Shown here: in pieces, positions 32,933 through 40,955 of the stretch
Numbering within the stretch: the first letter of the stretch is position 1
How the letters are laid out: every line of letters starts with the position of its first letter
Assembly (NCBI RefSeq): GCF_013410655.1
Contig: NZ_JACCFP010000001.1
Span: forward strand, 2,689,501-2,753,500
Length of the DNA stretch: 64,000 nucleotides
Direction: 5' to 3'
Origin: Nocardioides thalensis
GTDB taxonomy: Bacteria; Actinomycetota; Actinomycetes; Propionibacteriales; Nocardioidaceae
Program-made: the position numbers and the translations under genes
Notes under the pieces: model-generated
The model's database searches: none
The model's input: the letters and a program-made list of their open reading frames with translations, nothing else
What the model was told of the DNA's origin: nothing

Positions 32933-34898
32933 CGTGCGCGCCGTCTCGGTGGTTGAGGTGCGACGAGCGCAGCGAGGAACCTCGAAACCACTGATGGTCG
33001 CGCTCCTCGGCCTGCTCGCGGCTCTGCTCCTCGCCTCTCCCGCCCACGCGGCCGACGAGGCGTCGGTCGCCCACGTCGAGAGCACCGGCGACGGGCTCAA
33101 CGTCCTCGTCAGCCTGCCGCCGGGCGCCGACGTGAAGATGCGCGGCGTCACCGCCACGCTCGACGGCGACGCCCTCGAGGCCACCGCAGAGCACGCCGGC
33201 ACCGGTGCGGTCGTCCAGCGGACTGCCGTGCTCGCGATCGACACCAGCTCCTCCATGCGCAAGGCCGGCCGCTTCGAGGCGGCGAAGGAGGCGGCGGCGA
33301 CGTACCTCGACGCCGTCCCGGCCGATGTCGCCGTCGGCATCGTCACGTTCGACAGCGACGTCACCGAGGCGCTCGCGCCCACCACCGACCGAGCGGCCGC
33401 GACCACGGTCATCGATGATCTCGAGCTGAGCAAGGACACGCTCCTCTTCGACGGCGTGATCGCTGCGGTCGACGCCGCGGGCAGCGACGGCCAGCGGTCC
33501 GTCCTCGTGCTGTCCGACGGCGCCGACACCGGCGCCGACACCACCGTGGACGACGTCACGGCCGCGATCGCCGACGCCGACGTGCTGGTCGACGTGGTCT
33601 CGATGGGTCAGCGCGGCGACGCGCTGGACGTGCTCGCGCAGATGACCGACGCCGGCGACGGCGAGGTCATCACGGCCTCCGGCGACGCGTTGGCCGAGAC
33701 CTTCGCCGCCGAGGCAGACGTGCTCGCGAGCCAGGTGCTGGTCACCGCGCCGCTGCCGGACGGCTTCGCTGCGACCGAGGCGACGATCGAGGTCACCCTG
33801 CCGACCGCCGGAGGCGACCTGGTCGCCTCCGCGTTCGCGACGATCGCCGCGTCATCGACTCCCGCCGACGAGACGCTGACCGTGCCAGAGACCACCACCC
33901 CGACAGGCATCGAGGTCCCCTCCTGGGCGCTCTACGTCGGCATCGGAGTGCTCGGCCTCGGTCTTTTCATGTTCGCGTTCCTGCTGGTGCCGGGTAAGCC
34001 CCGGCCGCTGAGCATCGCCGACCGGGTCGCCGCCTACAGCACCGCGACGCGTCGGCCCTCCTCCGAGTCCGCGCCCGAAGCGGCAGCCGCGGATCCGGTC
34101 CTCGACCAGGCGAAGGCCGCGGCTCAGGGCCTGCTCGAACGCCACAGCGGACTCAACAACCGGCTGATGCGGCGCCTGGGAGCCGCGGGCAGCGAGTTCA
34201 AGCCCTCGGAGTGGCTGCTCGTGCATGCAGGTGTCGTGATCGTCGCGGTGCTCCTTGGCCTCCTTGTGGGCATGGGGAACCTCATCGTCGGCCTGGTCTT
34301 CGTCCTGCTGGGCCTCGTCGCTCCCCCGCTCTATCTGAGCTTGAAGGTGAGTCGTCGCAGGAAGGCGTTCGACGATGCGTTGCCGGAGGTGCTCCAACTG
34401 CTCGCTGGCGCGCTCAGCGCGGGCCTGTCGCTCAACCAGGCCGTCGACACCGTCGTCAACGAGGGCCCTGAGCCGATCGCCTCCGAGTTCAAGCGGGTCC
34501 TCGTCGAGGCCCGCATCGGGGTTCCGGTCGAGGACGCGTTCGAGGGGGTTGCGGAGCGATTCCAGAGCAAGGACTTCGCCTGGGCCGTGATGGCCATCCG
34601 GATCCAGCGCCAGGTCGGCGGCAATCTCGCGGAGCTGCTCAAGACGGTCGCCGGGACCATGCGGGAGCGGCAGTTCCTCCGCCGTCACGTGCGTGCCCTC
34701 TCGGCCGAAGGACGCTTGTCGGCCTACATCCTTTGCGCATTGCCCGTCGTGTTCCTGCTTTACCTCTTCCTGACCAACCGTGACTTCCTCGACCCGCTCG
34801 TCAACGATCCGCGCGGCTGGGCGATAAGCGGCTTCGGCGTTGTGTGGATGGCTATCGGTACGTTCACGATGTTCCGAATGGTGAAGGTGGAACTCTGA
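32925..34898 (+). CDS. von Willebrand A-TadB fusion, Tad pilus inner-membrane platform protein
   Basis: This 657-residue protein joins two modules. Residues about 24-43 are a signal sequence (MVALLGLLAALLLASPAHA), then a vWA domain (about 98-270) with the metal-ion site DTSSSM, VGIVTFDSD and LVLSDGADTGAD. After a linker and a membrane helix (about 327-350) comes a TadB/GspF platform: LPEVLQLLAGALSAGLSLNQAVDTVVNEGPEPIASEFKRV, FAWAVMAIRIQRQVGGNLAELLKTVAGTMRER, and terminal helices. TadB usually lacks a vWA part. The GTG at 32925 overlaps the cpaF stop; ATG 32994 is an alternative that would start exactly at the signal peptide and leave the repeat at 32949-32991 untranslated. Confidence 0.88.
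   Translation: MADVRAVSVVEVRRAQRGTSKPLMVALLGLLAALLLASPAHAADEASVAHVESTGDGLNVLVSLPPGADVKMRGVTATLDGDALEATAEHAGTGAVVQRTAVLAIDTSSSMRKAGRFEAAKEAAATYLDAVPADVAVGIVTFDSDVTEALAPTTDRAAATTVIDDLELSKDTLLFDGVIAAVDAAGSDGQRSVLVLSDGADTGADTTVDDVTAAIADADVLVDVVSMGQRGDALDVLAQMTDAGDGEVITASGDALAETFAAEADVLASQVLVTAPLPDGFAATEATIEVTLPTAGGDLVASAFATIAASSTPADETLTVPETTTPTGIEVPSWALYVGIGVLGLGLFMFAFLLVPGKPRPLSIADRVAAYSTATRRPSSESAPEAAAADPVLDQAKAAAQGLLERHSGLNNRLMRRLGAAGSEFKPSEWLLVHAGVVIVAVLLGLLVGMGNLIVGLVFVLLGLVAPPLYLSLKVSRRRKAFDDALPEVLQLLAGALSAGLSLNQAVDTVVNEGPEPIASEFKRVLVEARIGVPVEDAFEGVAERFQSKDFAWAVMAIRIQRQVGGNLAELLKTVAGTMRERQFLRRHVRALSAEGRLSAYILCALPVVFLLYLFLTNRDFLDPLVNDPRGWAISGFGVVWMAIGTFTMFRMVKVEL
32949..32991. repeat. Double-palindrome repeat copy 3, lying at the 5' end of the vWA-TadB gene
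   Basis: GTGGTTGAGG (32949-32958) and CCTCGAAACCAC (32980-32991) flank a GCGACGAGCGCAGCGAGG core. The element keeps the TGGTTGAGG...CCTCGAAACCA arms known to me from dispersed repeats in related genomes. Read in frame it would encode VVEVRRAQRGTSKP just before the signal peptide. Confidence 0.65.
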
Positions 34899-35824
34899 TG
34901 CTGCTCATCCTGGCCTTCGTGCTGCTGCTCGCGGCCCTTGCAGCTCTCGGCGCCGCGCTCACCAAGGACGAGGCACCGACGGGCGTCGCTCGCGCACTTG
35001 CCGCGTTGGAGCGGCAGGGCACCGGCGCCGGCCGGGATCTCACCGAACAGGCGGACCCTCCCTTCGGCGAACGGATCGTCGAGCCCTTGCAGCGCAAGGC
35101 CCTCGCCTTCGGCCGGCGCATCACGGGCGCCGACAAGGCCGAGCGGATCCGGCATCGGCTCGACCTCGCGGGCAACCCACGAGATTGGTCTGTGGACCGC
35201 GTGGTCGCGCTCAAGGTCATCGCCGGAGTCGCCCTGCCTGCGGTCTTCATGACGTACGGCCTCCTGCTCGGGCTATCGCTGCGCTCGGAGCTCCTATTGG
35301 CACTCGCAGGGGTCGCGATCGGGTTCTTCGCGCCCGACCTTTACCTTTACCAGTGCGCCGCGAAGCGCGCCGACCAGATCCGCAAGTCGCTCGCGGACGC
35401 CGTCGACCTTCTCACGATCAGCGTGGAAGCCGGCCTCGGCTTCGATGCGGCGGTCCAACAGGTCGCCCGCAACACCAACGGCCCCCTCGCGGAGGAATTC
35501 GCTCGAGTCCTCCGGGAGATGCAGCTCGGCAAGGGTCGCGCCGACGCGTTGCGCGGAATGAGCGACCGCACCAACGTCGAGGACGTGCACACCTTCGTCG
35601 GCGCGATGGTGCAGGCGGACGCCTTCGGCATCTCCATCGGCGAGGTGTTGCGCGTGCAGTCGAACGAGATGCGGCTCAAGCGGAGGCAGTACGCTGAGGA
35701 GAAAGCCCAGCAGGTGCCGGTCAAGATCATGATCCCGCTGATCCTCTTCATCCTCCCCTGCCTCTTTGTGGTGGTGATGGGGCCAGCGGTGCTCAGCGCG
35801 ATCGACGCCTTCACCGGCAGTTAG
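34898..35824 (+). CDS. tadC: TadC-like pilus inner-membrane protein
   Basis: The 308-residue protein begins MLLILAFVLLLAALAALGAAL, has further membrane segments near residues 108-155, and carries the T2SSF/TadC core ADQIRKSLADAVDLLTISVEAGLGFDAAVQQVARNTNGPLAEEFARVLREMQLGKGRADAL, followed by VHTFVGAMVQADAFGISIGEVLRVQSNEMRLKRRQYAEEKAQQ and a final helix. It should pair with the TadB module as the platform of the Tad machine. The ATG overlaps the upstream stop (TGATG). Codon choice in 34.2-35.8 kb is slightly less GC-extreme than in cpaE/cpaF. Confidence 0.92.
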   Translation: MLLILAFVLLLAALAALGAALTKDEAPTGVARALAALERQGTGAGRDLTEQADPPFGERIVEPLQRKALAFGRRITGADKAERIRHRLDLAGNPRDWSVDRVVALKVIAGVALPAVFMTYGLLLGLSLRSELLLALAGVAIGFFAPDLYLYQCAAKRADQIRKSLADAVDLLTISVEAGLGFDAAVQQVARNTNGPLAEEFARVLREMQLGKGRADALRGMSDRTNVEDVHTFVGAMVQADAFGISIGEVLRVQSNEMRLKRRQYAEEKAQQVPVKIMIPLILFILPCLFVVVMGPAVLSAIDAFTGS

Positions 35825-35843
35825 TAGCGACCGAAGAGGCTCG

Positions 35844-37400
35844 ATGCCCAACAGCCAGATCTACGCCGTCGTCGGCTTCGCGCGGCTGTTCGCCCTGGTC
35901 GCTATCGGTGCACCGAGTCTCTGGTACCGGGAGTCGGGCACGCTGATCGGGCTCGCCGTCGTCGGCGGCATCTGGGTCTACCAGAGCGCGACCGCCATCA
36001 GGCGGGAGCTCGAGCTCTCCTTGTCACCGGCGACCGAGGCGGCGGCGATCGGAATCGTGTGCGGCGTCGGCATCAGGGAGCCGGCGCTGCTCGCCGCGCT
36101 CGTCGTGCCACCCCTTTACGCAACAGCGGTCCAGGGTTATCGCCTGATGGTCCGCGCCGTGGTCATCGAGTTCATCGCGGTGGTCTCGCTCGCGGTGATG
36201 TGGCACCAGGTGCTGTCGGGCGAGGAGGGTGTGTCGATCTTCATCTGGGTGATGGCGGGCGTGGGACTGAGCCTGATCGCCGGCGTGACCTTCTCCGGTG
36301 ACCGGATCGGCGACCCGCTCGAGCCCTACCGCGAGGCTCAGCACCTGCTCAAGCAATTGCTCGACCTGTCCGGCAGCCTCAGCTCGGGACTGGACGTGTC
36401 TGCGCTCGGTGGAGCGATGCTGAGCGAGATCAGCGACCAGGTGCCCAACCGGGGGCTCGTCCTCTACGTGCCGCGCGGCGACACGCTGACACCGGTCGCA
36501 TCCACCGTCGAGCTGTCCGCAGGCGACGCGGCTGCGTGCGCGACGCTCGCCGGAGACGCCCGGGCGAGAGAGCAGGCGCTCCAGGTCGGCCAGGGCTTCG
36601 CGTTCCTCGCCAGTGACCAAGCGATCATCGCCGGACTGTTGCCCGCCGACGGTACGACGGTCCCCGACCTGCAAGGCCTCACCAAGCGCGTCACGGCAGA
36701 CGCCGTCAAGCTCGACGCCGCGCTGCTCTTCACCCAGTTCCGTGACACCGCGACCGCCGACGAGCGGCAGCGGCTCGCGCGGGAGATGCACGACGGGGTC
36801 GCCCAGGACATCGCCTCGCTCGGGTACCTGATCGACGCGATCGCCGCCCGTCCCGCCGACGACAAACAGGCCAAGGCGCTCAGCATGCTGCGCGACCGGG
36901 TGTCCAAGATCGTCGCCGAGGTGCGTCGCTCAGTGATGAACCTGCGCACCAGCATCGGCGAGAACGAGAGCCTGGGTGCGGCGATCTCAGCGATCGCGCG
37001 GCACCAGTCGGAGGCCTCTGGCATCCCGATCAGGGTCCGCTTGGACGAGCAACCCCAGCGTCTCCGACCCGAGGTCGAAGCGGAGCTGTTCCGGATCACC
37101 CAGGAGGCTCTCAACAACGCCGTCAAGCACTCCCGCGCGACGTCGATCGACGTTCGGTGCCAGGTCTACCCTCCCGAGGCCCGCATCACCGTCAGCGACG
37201 ACGGCGTCGGCCTGCAGCACGCGCGGGACGACTCTCACGGGCTCAAGATCATGAGCGAGCGGGCGCGGATGATCGGTGCCGACCTCGTCGTGCGCGACAA
37301 TGCCAGCCGGGGCCTGACCGTCTCGGTCGCGCTCCGTTCGCCCCGTGTCCAAGGCGGCCCGGCCCCCTCCGCCGCCCCGAAGATCGAGGAGTCTCGATGA
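35844..37400 (+). CDS. NarL-type sensor histidine kinase within the Tad locus
   Basis: The 518-residue kinase has about five membrane segments in residues 5-150, a GAF-like middle region (about 165-300), a HisKA_3 helix RLAREMHDGVAQDIASLGYLID with H316, and a HATPase domain with N-box EALNNAVKHS (N425) and VSDDGVGL. It sits 19 bp after tadC, and its stop overlaps the response regulator start (ATGA), so the pair is built into the pilus operon. It likely senses an envelope or cytosolic cue and sets pilus gene expression; the signal is unknown. Confidence 0.92.
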   Translation: MPNSQIYAVVGFARLFALVAIGAPSLWYRESGTLIGLAVVGGIWVYQSATAIRRELELSLSPATEAAAIGIVCGVGIREPALLAALVVPPLYATAVQGYRLMVRAVVIEFIAVVSLAVMWHQVLSGEEGVSIFIWVMAGVGLSLIAGVTFSGDRIGDPLEPYREAQHLLKQLLDLSGSLSSGLDVSALGGAMLSEISDQVPNRGLVLYVPRGDTLTPVASTVELSAGDAAACATLAGDARAREQALQVGQGFAFLASDQAIIAGLLPADGTTVPDLQGLTKRVTADAVKLDAALLFTQFRDTATADERQRLAREMHDGVAQDIASLGYLIDAIAARPADDKQAKALSMLRDRVSKIVAEVRRSVMNLRTSIGENESLGAAISAIARHQSEASGIPIRVRLDEQPQRLRPEVEAELFRITQEALNNAVKHSRATSIDVRCQVYPPEARITVSDDGVGLQHARDDSHGLKIMSERARMIGADLVVRDNASRGLTVSVALRSPRVQGGPAPSAAPKIEESR

Positions 37401-38050
37401 CCGACAGCCCCCTGACCGTCCTCCTGATCGACGACCACGAGCTGATCCGCGACGGGCTGGGTGCAGTCATCGACCTCGAGGACGACCTTCAGATCGTCGG
37501 CACGGCTGCATCGGTCGAAGAGGGAATCGCTCGCTACCAGGAGTTGCGTCCCGACGTCGTCATCACCGACCTCCAGATGCAGGACGGCACGGGTCTCGAC
37601 GTCGTCCGCACCGTCCGCAAGCAGGACGACAAGGTCGGTCTGGTCGTGCTCACGATGCATGCCGGTGACGAACAGATCTTCGCCGCCATGCAGGCGGGTG
37701 CGTCGGGCTTCGTGGGCAAGGATGCACCCTCGACCGAGGTCATCAAGACCGCACGCCACGCTGCGGTCTCCCCCAAGGCCTTCGTCTGCGCCGGTCTCGT
37801 CGGCGCGATGATGCGGCGACAATCGGGCGAATCCACGGCCCTCACCGAACGGGAGCACGACGTGCTCCTGCTGCTCGCCGAGGGCCTCAACGCCGCCGCG
37901 ATCGGTGCCAAGCTCTACTTGTCGGAGTCGACGACGAAGTCGCACATCGCACGCATCTACCAAAAGCTCGGGGCTGCCAACCGCGCGCAGGCGCTGGTTA
38001 CCGCAATGCGGATCGGGCTGCTGTCGATCGTGCAACCTCCCGCCCGGTGA
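37397..38050 (+). CDS. LuxR/NarL-type response regulator of the Tad locus
   Basis: The 217-residue regulator has a receiver with acidic pair D12/D13, phosphoacceptor D58 (DVVITDLQMQDG) and K108 (GFVGKDAPS), and a LuxR helix-turn-helix (about 148-205: LTEREHDVLLLLAEGLNAAAIGAKLYLSESTTKSHIARIYQKL). It is coupled to the kinase by an ATGA overlap. The next gene is the Flp pilin, and a palindrome-like element at 38061-38076 stands between them, so the pilin promoter is a natural target. Confidence 0.93.
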   Translation: MTDSPLTVLLIDDHELIRDGLGAVIDLEDDLQIVGTAASVEEGIARYQELRPDVVITDLQMQDGTGLDVVRTVRKQDDKVGLVVLTMHAGDEQIFAAMQAGASGFVGKDAPSTEVIKTARHAAVSPKAFVCAGLVGAMMRRQSGESTALTEREHDVLLLLAEGLNAAAIGAKLYLSESTTKSHIARIYQKLGAANRAQALVTAMRIGLLSIVQPPAR

Positions 38051-38060
38051 CGACGGCGAT

Positions 38061-38076
38061 TAGTCCCAAGTGACTA
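38061..38076. promoter_or_regulatory. Candidate response-regulator site upstream of the Flp pilin
   Basis: TAGTC-CCAAG-TGACTA has inverted TAGTC/GACTA ends. It matches the element at 29344-29359 before cpaB (TAGTC-ATTCC-TGACCA) at ten of sixteen positions, including both ends. The remaining 105 bp to the pilin contains no other feature I can name except a GAGGGAG ribosome site. Confidence 0.45.
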
Positions 38077-38181
38077 CGACGGTCGGGTCGAACTCCCGAT
38101 CCGTCACCGGGGCCTCGTCATGCAAAGTTCTGGATATCGGGGGCAACACCCCGGGGACAGAATCAAACGAGGGAGCACCCG

Positions 38182-38388
38182 ATGATCCAGTACCTGAGCA
38201 TCCTGCTCGACGCGAAGTTCAACAAGGACGAGGAGCGAGGCGCCACCGCCGTCGAGTACGGCCTCTTGGTCGCGCTGATCGCCGCCGTCATCATCGCCAC
38301 GGTCGTCCTTCTCGGCGACTCCATCTCTGACGCCTTCCGCGACACGTCGACCGCCGTCGACAACCCGCCGGCTGCGCCCGCCGACTGA
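38182..38388 (+). CDS. flp: Flp/Fap-type IVb pilin
   Basis: This 68-residue prepilin has a short charged leader (MIQYLSILLDAKFNKDEERG) ending at the prepilin peptidase site G|ATAVEYGLLVALIAAVII; the glutamate at +5 and tyrosine at +6 are the Flp family mark. One hydrophobic helix (about 25-45) and a short polar tail (TSTAVDNPPAAPAD) follow. It is the only pilin visible and lies last in the locus, with its own 131-bp upstream region, a GAGGGAG ribosome site and a strong hairpin downstream, consistent with separate high-level transcription. Confidence 0.95.
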   Translation: MIQYLSILLDAKFNKDEERGATAVEYGLLVALIAAVIIATVVLLGDSISDAFRDTSTAVDNPPAAPAD

Positions 38389-38406
38389 TCTCGCGCTACG
38401 AACGAA

Positions 38407-38442
38407 TCGAGGGCCGGAGGTTGACCAACCTCCGGCCCTCGA
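38407..38442. terminator. Strong hairpin terminator after the pilin gene
   Basis: TCGAGGGCCGGAGGTTG and CAACCTCCGGCCCTCGA form a perfect 17-bp stem with a 2-nt loop. It lacks a U tract but sits between converging genes (pilin and M48 protease) and could end both transcripts. Confidence 0.8.
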
Positions 38443-38470
38443 CGTCTCAGCGCAGAGAGCTGAGCACCGT

Positions 38471-39745
38471 TCACGGCAACGGCCCCAGCACCGCTTCTGC
38501 TGTCGCGACGCGGTGCAACACGGTCGGGTGCGAGCCGAACCACCACTGCGACAACGCTGGCGGCGTGGGGTCGGCTAGGGAGCGGATAGCGAGACGACGC
38601 TGCAGCTCGACGAACGGCTGGGGGGCGTCCGTCGACCGCAAGGCCGTGACGTCGGCCCGGGTCTCGATCTGCCGGCTGATCCCGTTCTGAACCGGCGCGA
38701 CCAGCACGGTCGCCAGCGCCGCGAGAGCGAGCACCATCGGCACCGCCCCGACATCTCCCATGTCGGGGCGCCCGCGTCTCCGCACCAAGTCAGTGACCAC
38801 CCCCAACAGGCCTCCCGCGCATAGCGCGCCCAGCGCCCCCAGCGCCGTCCCCAGCACGACGTCGTCGTGCTTCGCGTGGGCGAGCTCGTGGGCAACCACC
38901 GAAACGACCTCGCCCTGCGGCACGTCGTCCGCGACCAGGTTGTCGTAGAGCACCACTCGCTTGGTACCGCCGAAGCCGGACACATAGGCATTGAGTGTCG
39001 TCGTCCGGCGCGAGGCGTCGGCGACGAGCACATCGTCGATCTCGACGCCCTCCCGCTCCGCAACAGCGACGATCTGGTCACGCAACCGCCCGTCGTCGAG
39101 CGGGGTGAAGGTGTTGAACAGCGGCTCGACCAGCACCGGGTAGACGAACGACCCGATCACGACGAACCCCGCCAGCAGCGCACCCGCGATCGCCGGCCAC
39201 GACCGCTGCCAGCGCCGGACGCAGGTCAGCAGCACGGCCAGCGCGATCGACGTCGAGACGATCGCGACTAGCTCGCCCTTGACCAGGTCGAGTGCCCACG
39301 CGCCCCACGACGACGTGCTCAAACCGGCGTCCAGCGCGAGTCGCCGATAGCCGATCGCGAACGGCAGCGTCGCGAGTCTGCCGATCAGCGCGAGAAGCGC
39401 AACGACGGTCACGACACGGAGCCACTGAGGTCCGCGGGTACGGTCAGCCAACGCGCGTCCTCGCCTGCCGAACCCGAGCCAGCACGCGACGAGCAGCGAT
39501 ACCGCTAGCGAGCTCCAGCTCCAGAACCGTGCCGCGGACGAGAACTCCTCGGCTCGCTCGATCTGCGCCGCGGTGAACACGGACCTCGCGGAGACCGGGT
39601 CCGGCGCGCCTCCGGCAACCGGTTCCCACGGGACGAACCAGACCGCGACGAGGAGGAAGCCGGCGGCGCCGACCATGGCGGTGCCGAGGCCGATCACGCC
39701 GGAGCTCCCCAGCCCCGGCCGCGTGCGCTCGGGCGCCTCAACCAC
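38471..39745 (-). CDS. M48 family integral-membrane metalloprotease (CAAX protease/HtpX-like)
   Basis: The 424-residue protein has about seven membrane segments and the zinc motif HELAH at residues 286-290 (VSVVAHELAHAKHDD), with SRQIETRADVTAL supplying the third ligand region. LYDNLV and ADASRRTTTLNAYVSGFGGTKRVVLYD before the zinc site match the STE24/M48 group. Bacterial members degrade or trim membrane proteins under stress. The GTG at 39745 overlaps the upstream gene's stop by 8 bp. It converges on the pilin, with the hairpin between. Confidence 0.92.
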   Translation of the reverse strand: MVEAPERTRPGLGSSGVIGLGTAMVGAAGFLLVAVWFVPWEPVAGGAPDPVSARSVFTAAQIERAEEFSSAARFWSWSSLAVSLLVACWLGFGRRGRALADRTRGPQWLRVVTVVALLALIGRLATLPFAIGYRRLALDAGLSTSSWGAWALDLVKGELVAIVSTSIALAVLLTCVRRWQRSWPAIAGALLAGFVVIGSFVYPVLVEPLFNTFTPLDDGRLRDQIVAVAEREGVEIDDVLVADASRRTTTLNAYVSGFGGTKRVVLYDNLVADDVPQGEVVSVVAHELAHAKHDDVVLGTALGALGALCAGGLLGVVTDLVRRRGRPDMGDVGAVPMVLALAALATVLVAPVQNGISRQIETRADVTALRSTDAPQPFVELQRRLAIRSLADPTPPALSQWWFGSHPTVLHRVATAEAVLGPLP

Positions 39746-40955
39746 CGGTGGGCACCCCTGCGACGTCGGCCAGGCGCGCCTGCCACGCCCGGGTCAGATC
39801 GGCGACGGACCAGCCGAAGATCCGCTCGAGCTCATCCTCCAGGAGCGCGCCCTGCACCACTGCATCGTAGAAGTCGACCAGCGCTCCTTCGCCGCCCCTC
39901 TCGGCGAGGACGACGCAGATCAGCCAAGCCGATTCGTAGACAGCGCCGAGGTGCGAGGCGCGGGTGTCGAACTCGGTGCGGAGCGGGAGGGTTTCAGGCA
40001 CACCCTGGCGACGTACGCGCTCGACGATCTGGGCCGCAGTCCGGGACAGCGGGAGGTCGGTGTCGCGAAGCGCGACATAGTCCGCGAAGCCCTCGAGCAG
40101 CCACAGCTCCGCGCTCTGGGCCAGGGGTGCCTCGGTGACGACGTGCACGGCCTCGTGCGTCATCACGATCTGAGCTGCTACCGCCTCCAGCCCCCCGAAG
40201 ACCGCGGGGTTGAGGAAGACGTGCACCGGCGTTTCCGGAGCGAAGGTGCCGTCCAGCCCGGCCGTCACGGCGGCGATGGCGTCGTAGGTCCCCGGCTCCG
40301 CGCCGACAGCGCCGTTGAGCTGATCGACCGACGCCGGCACCTCGACGACGAGTCGCACCGGGCGGTCGAGCACCTCGCGGACGGTGTCCACCGCCTCCGC
40401 GGCCTGTCGGCCGTACCGGTCGAGCGGCTGGCGGCGGCCCGTCGTGACGACGAGCGAGTCCGCGTCACGGCGGACCGCGATCGGGCCGGTCAGCCACAGC
40501 GGCATGGTGCTGCCGTACGGCGCGACGCCGTCGACGGTGGCACCGCCCTCTCCGAACGTGACCGCGACCTCCGCGCGACCGACCGACGCGTCAAACCCTC
40601 GATAGCGCCAGGTGACCTGCACCCGCGCCACCCAGCCGCCATCGACCACCTCGCCGGTCTCGCCGAGATAGGTGAGACCCAGCCCACCGATGCGGAGCCG
40701 CTCGGCGTTGTCCGCGAGGACGCCGAGCGAGCCAGCCGCGGTGGGATCGGCCGCGAGCGCCTCCGCCGAATCGGCGTCACCGCGACGGATGGCCCGTTCG
40801 AGGACGGCCAGCGTGTCGGTCGCGGCGACCGGCCGGACGGACTCCGAGCTCGGGGCCGACGTCGGAGCGACGTACGGCTCGCCCCCGTCGCACGCCGAGA
40901 AGACGGCTGCGACGAGGGCGAGGACGACCGCTAGCGTCCGCGGACGATCAGCCAG
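39738..40955 (-). CDS. Putative lipoprotein with a zinc-peptidase-like HEAVH motif, apparent CTG start
   Basis: The mature part carries VAAQIVMTHEAVHVVTEAPLAQSAELWLLEGFADYVALRD, where HEAVH and the downstream E-G-F-A-D-Y resemble gluzincin metallopeptidases (HExxH...E), so extracellular proteolysis is possible. The start of the protein is a signal segment RTLAVVLALVAAVFSACDGG with a loose lipobox. No ATG, GTG or TTG lies in frame near it; the only candidates are CTG at 40955, overlapping the NlpC/P60 stop, or an ATG 59 codons upstream inside that gene. I use the CTG, which gives 405 residues. It precedes the M48 gene with overlap. Confidence 0.7.
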   Translation of the reverse strand: MADRPRTLAVVLALVAAVFSACDGGEPYVAPTSAPSSESVRPVAATDTLAVLERAIRRGDADSAEALAADPTAAGSLGVLADNAERLRIGGLGLTYLGETGEVVDGGWVARVQVTWRYRGFDASVGRAEVAVTFGEGGATVDGVAPYGSTMPLWLTGPIAVRRDADSLVVTTGRRQPLDRYGRQAAEAVDTVREVLDRPVRLVVEVPASVDQLNGAVGAEPGTYDAIAAVTAGLDGTFAPETPVHVFLNPAVFGGLEAVAAQIVMTHEAVHVVTEAPLAQSAELWLLEGFADYVALRDTDLPLSRTAAQIVERVRRQGVPETLPLRTEFDTRASHLGAVYESAWLICVVLAERGGEGALVDFYDAVVQGALLEDELERIFGWSVADLTRAWQARLADVAGVPTGG

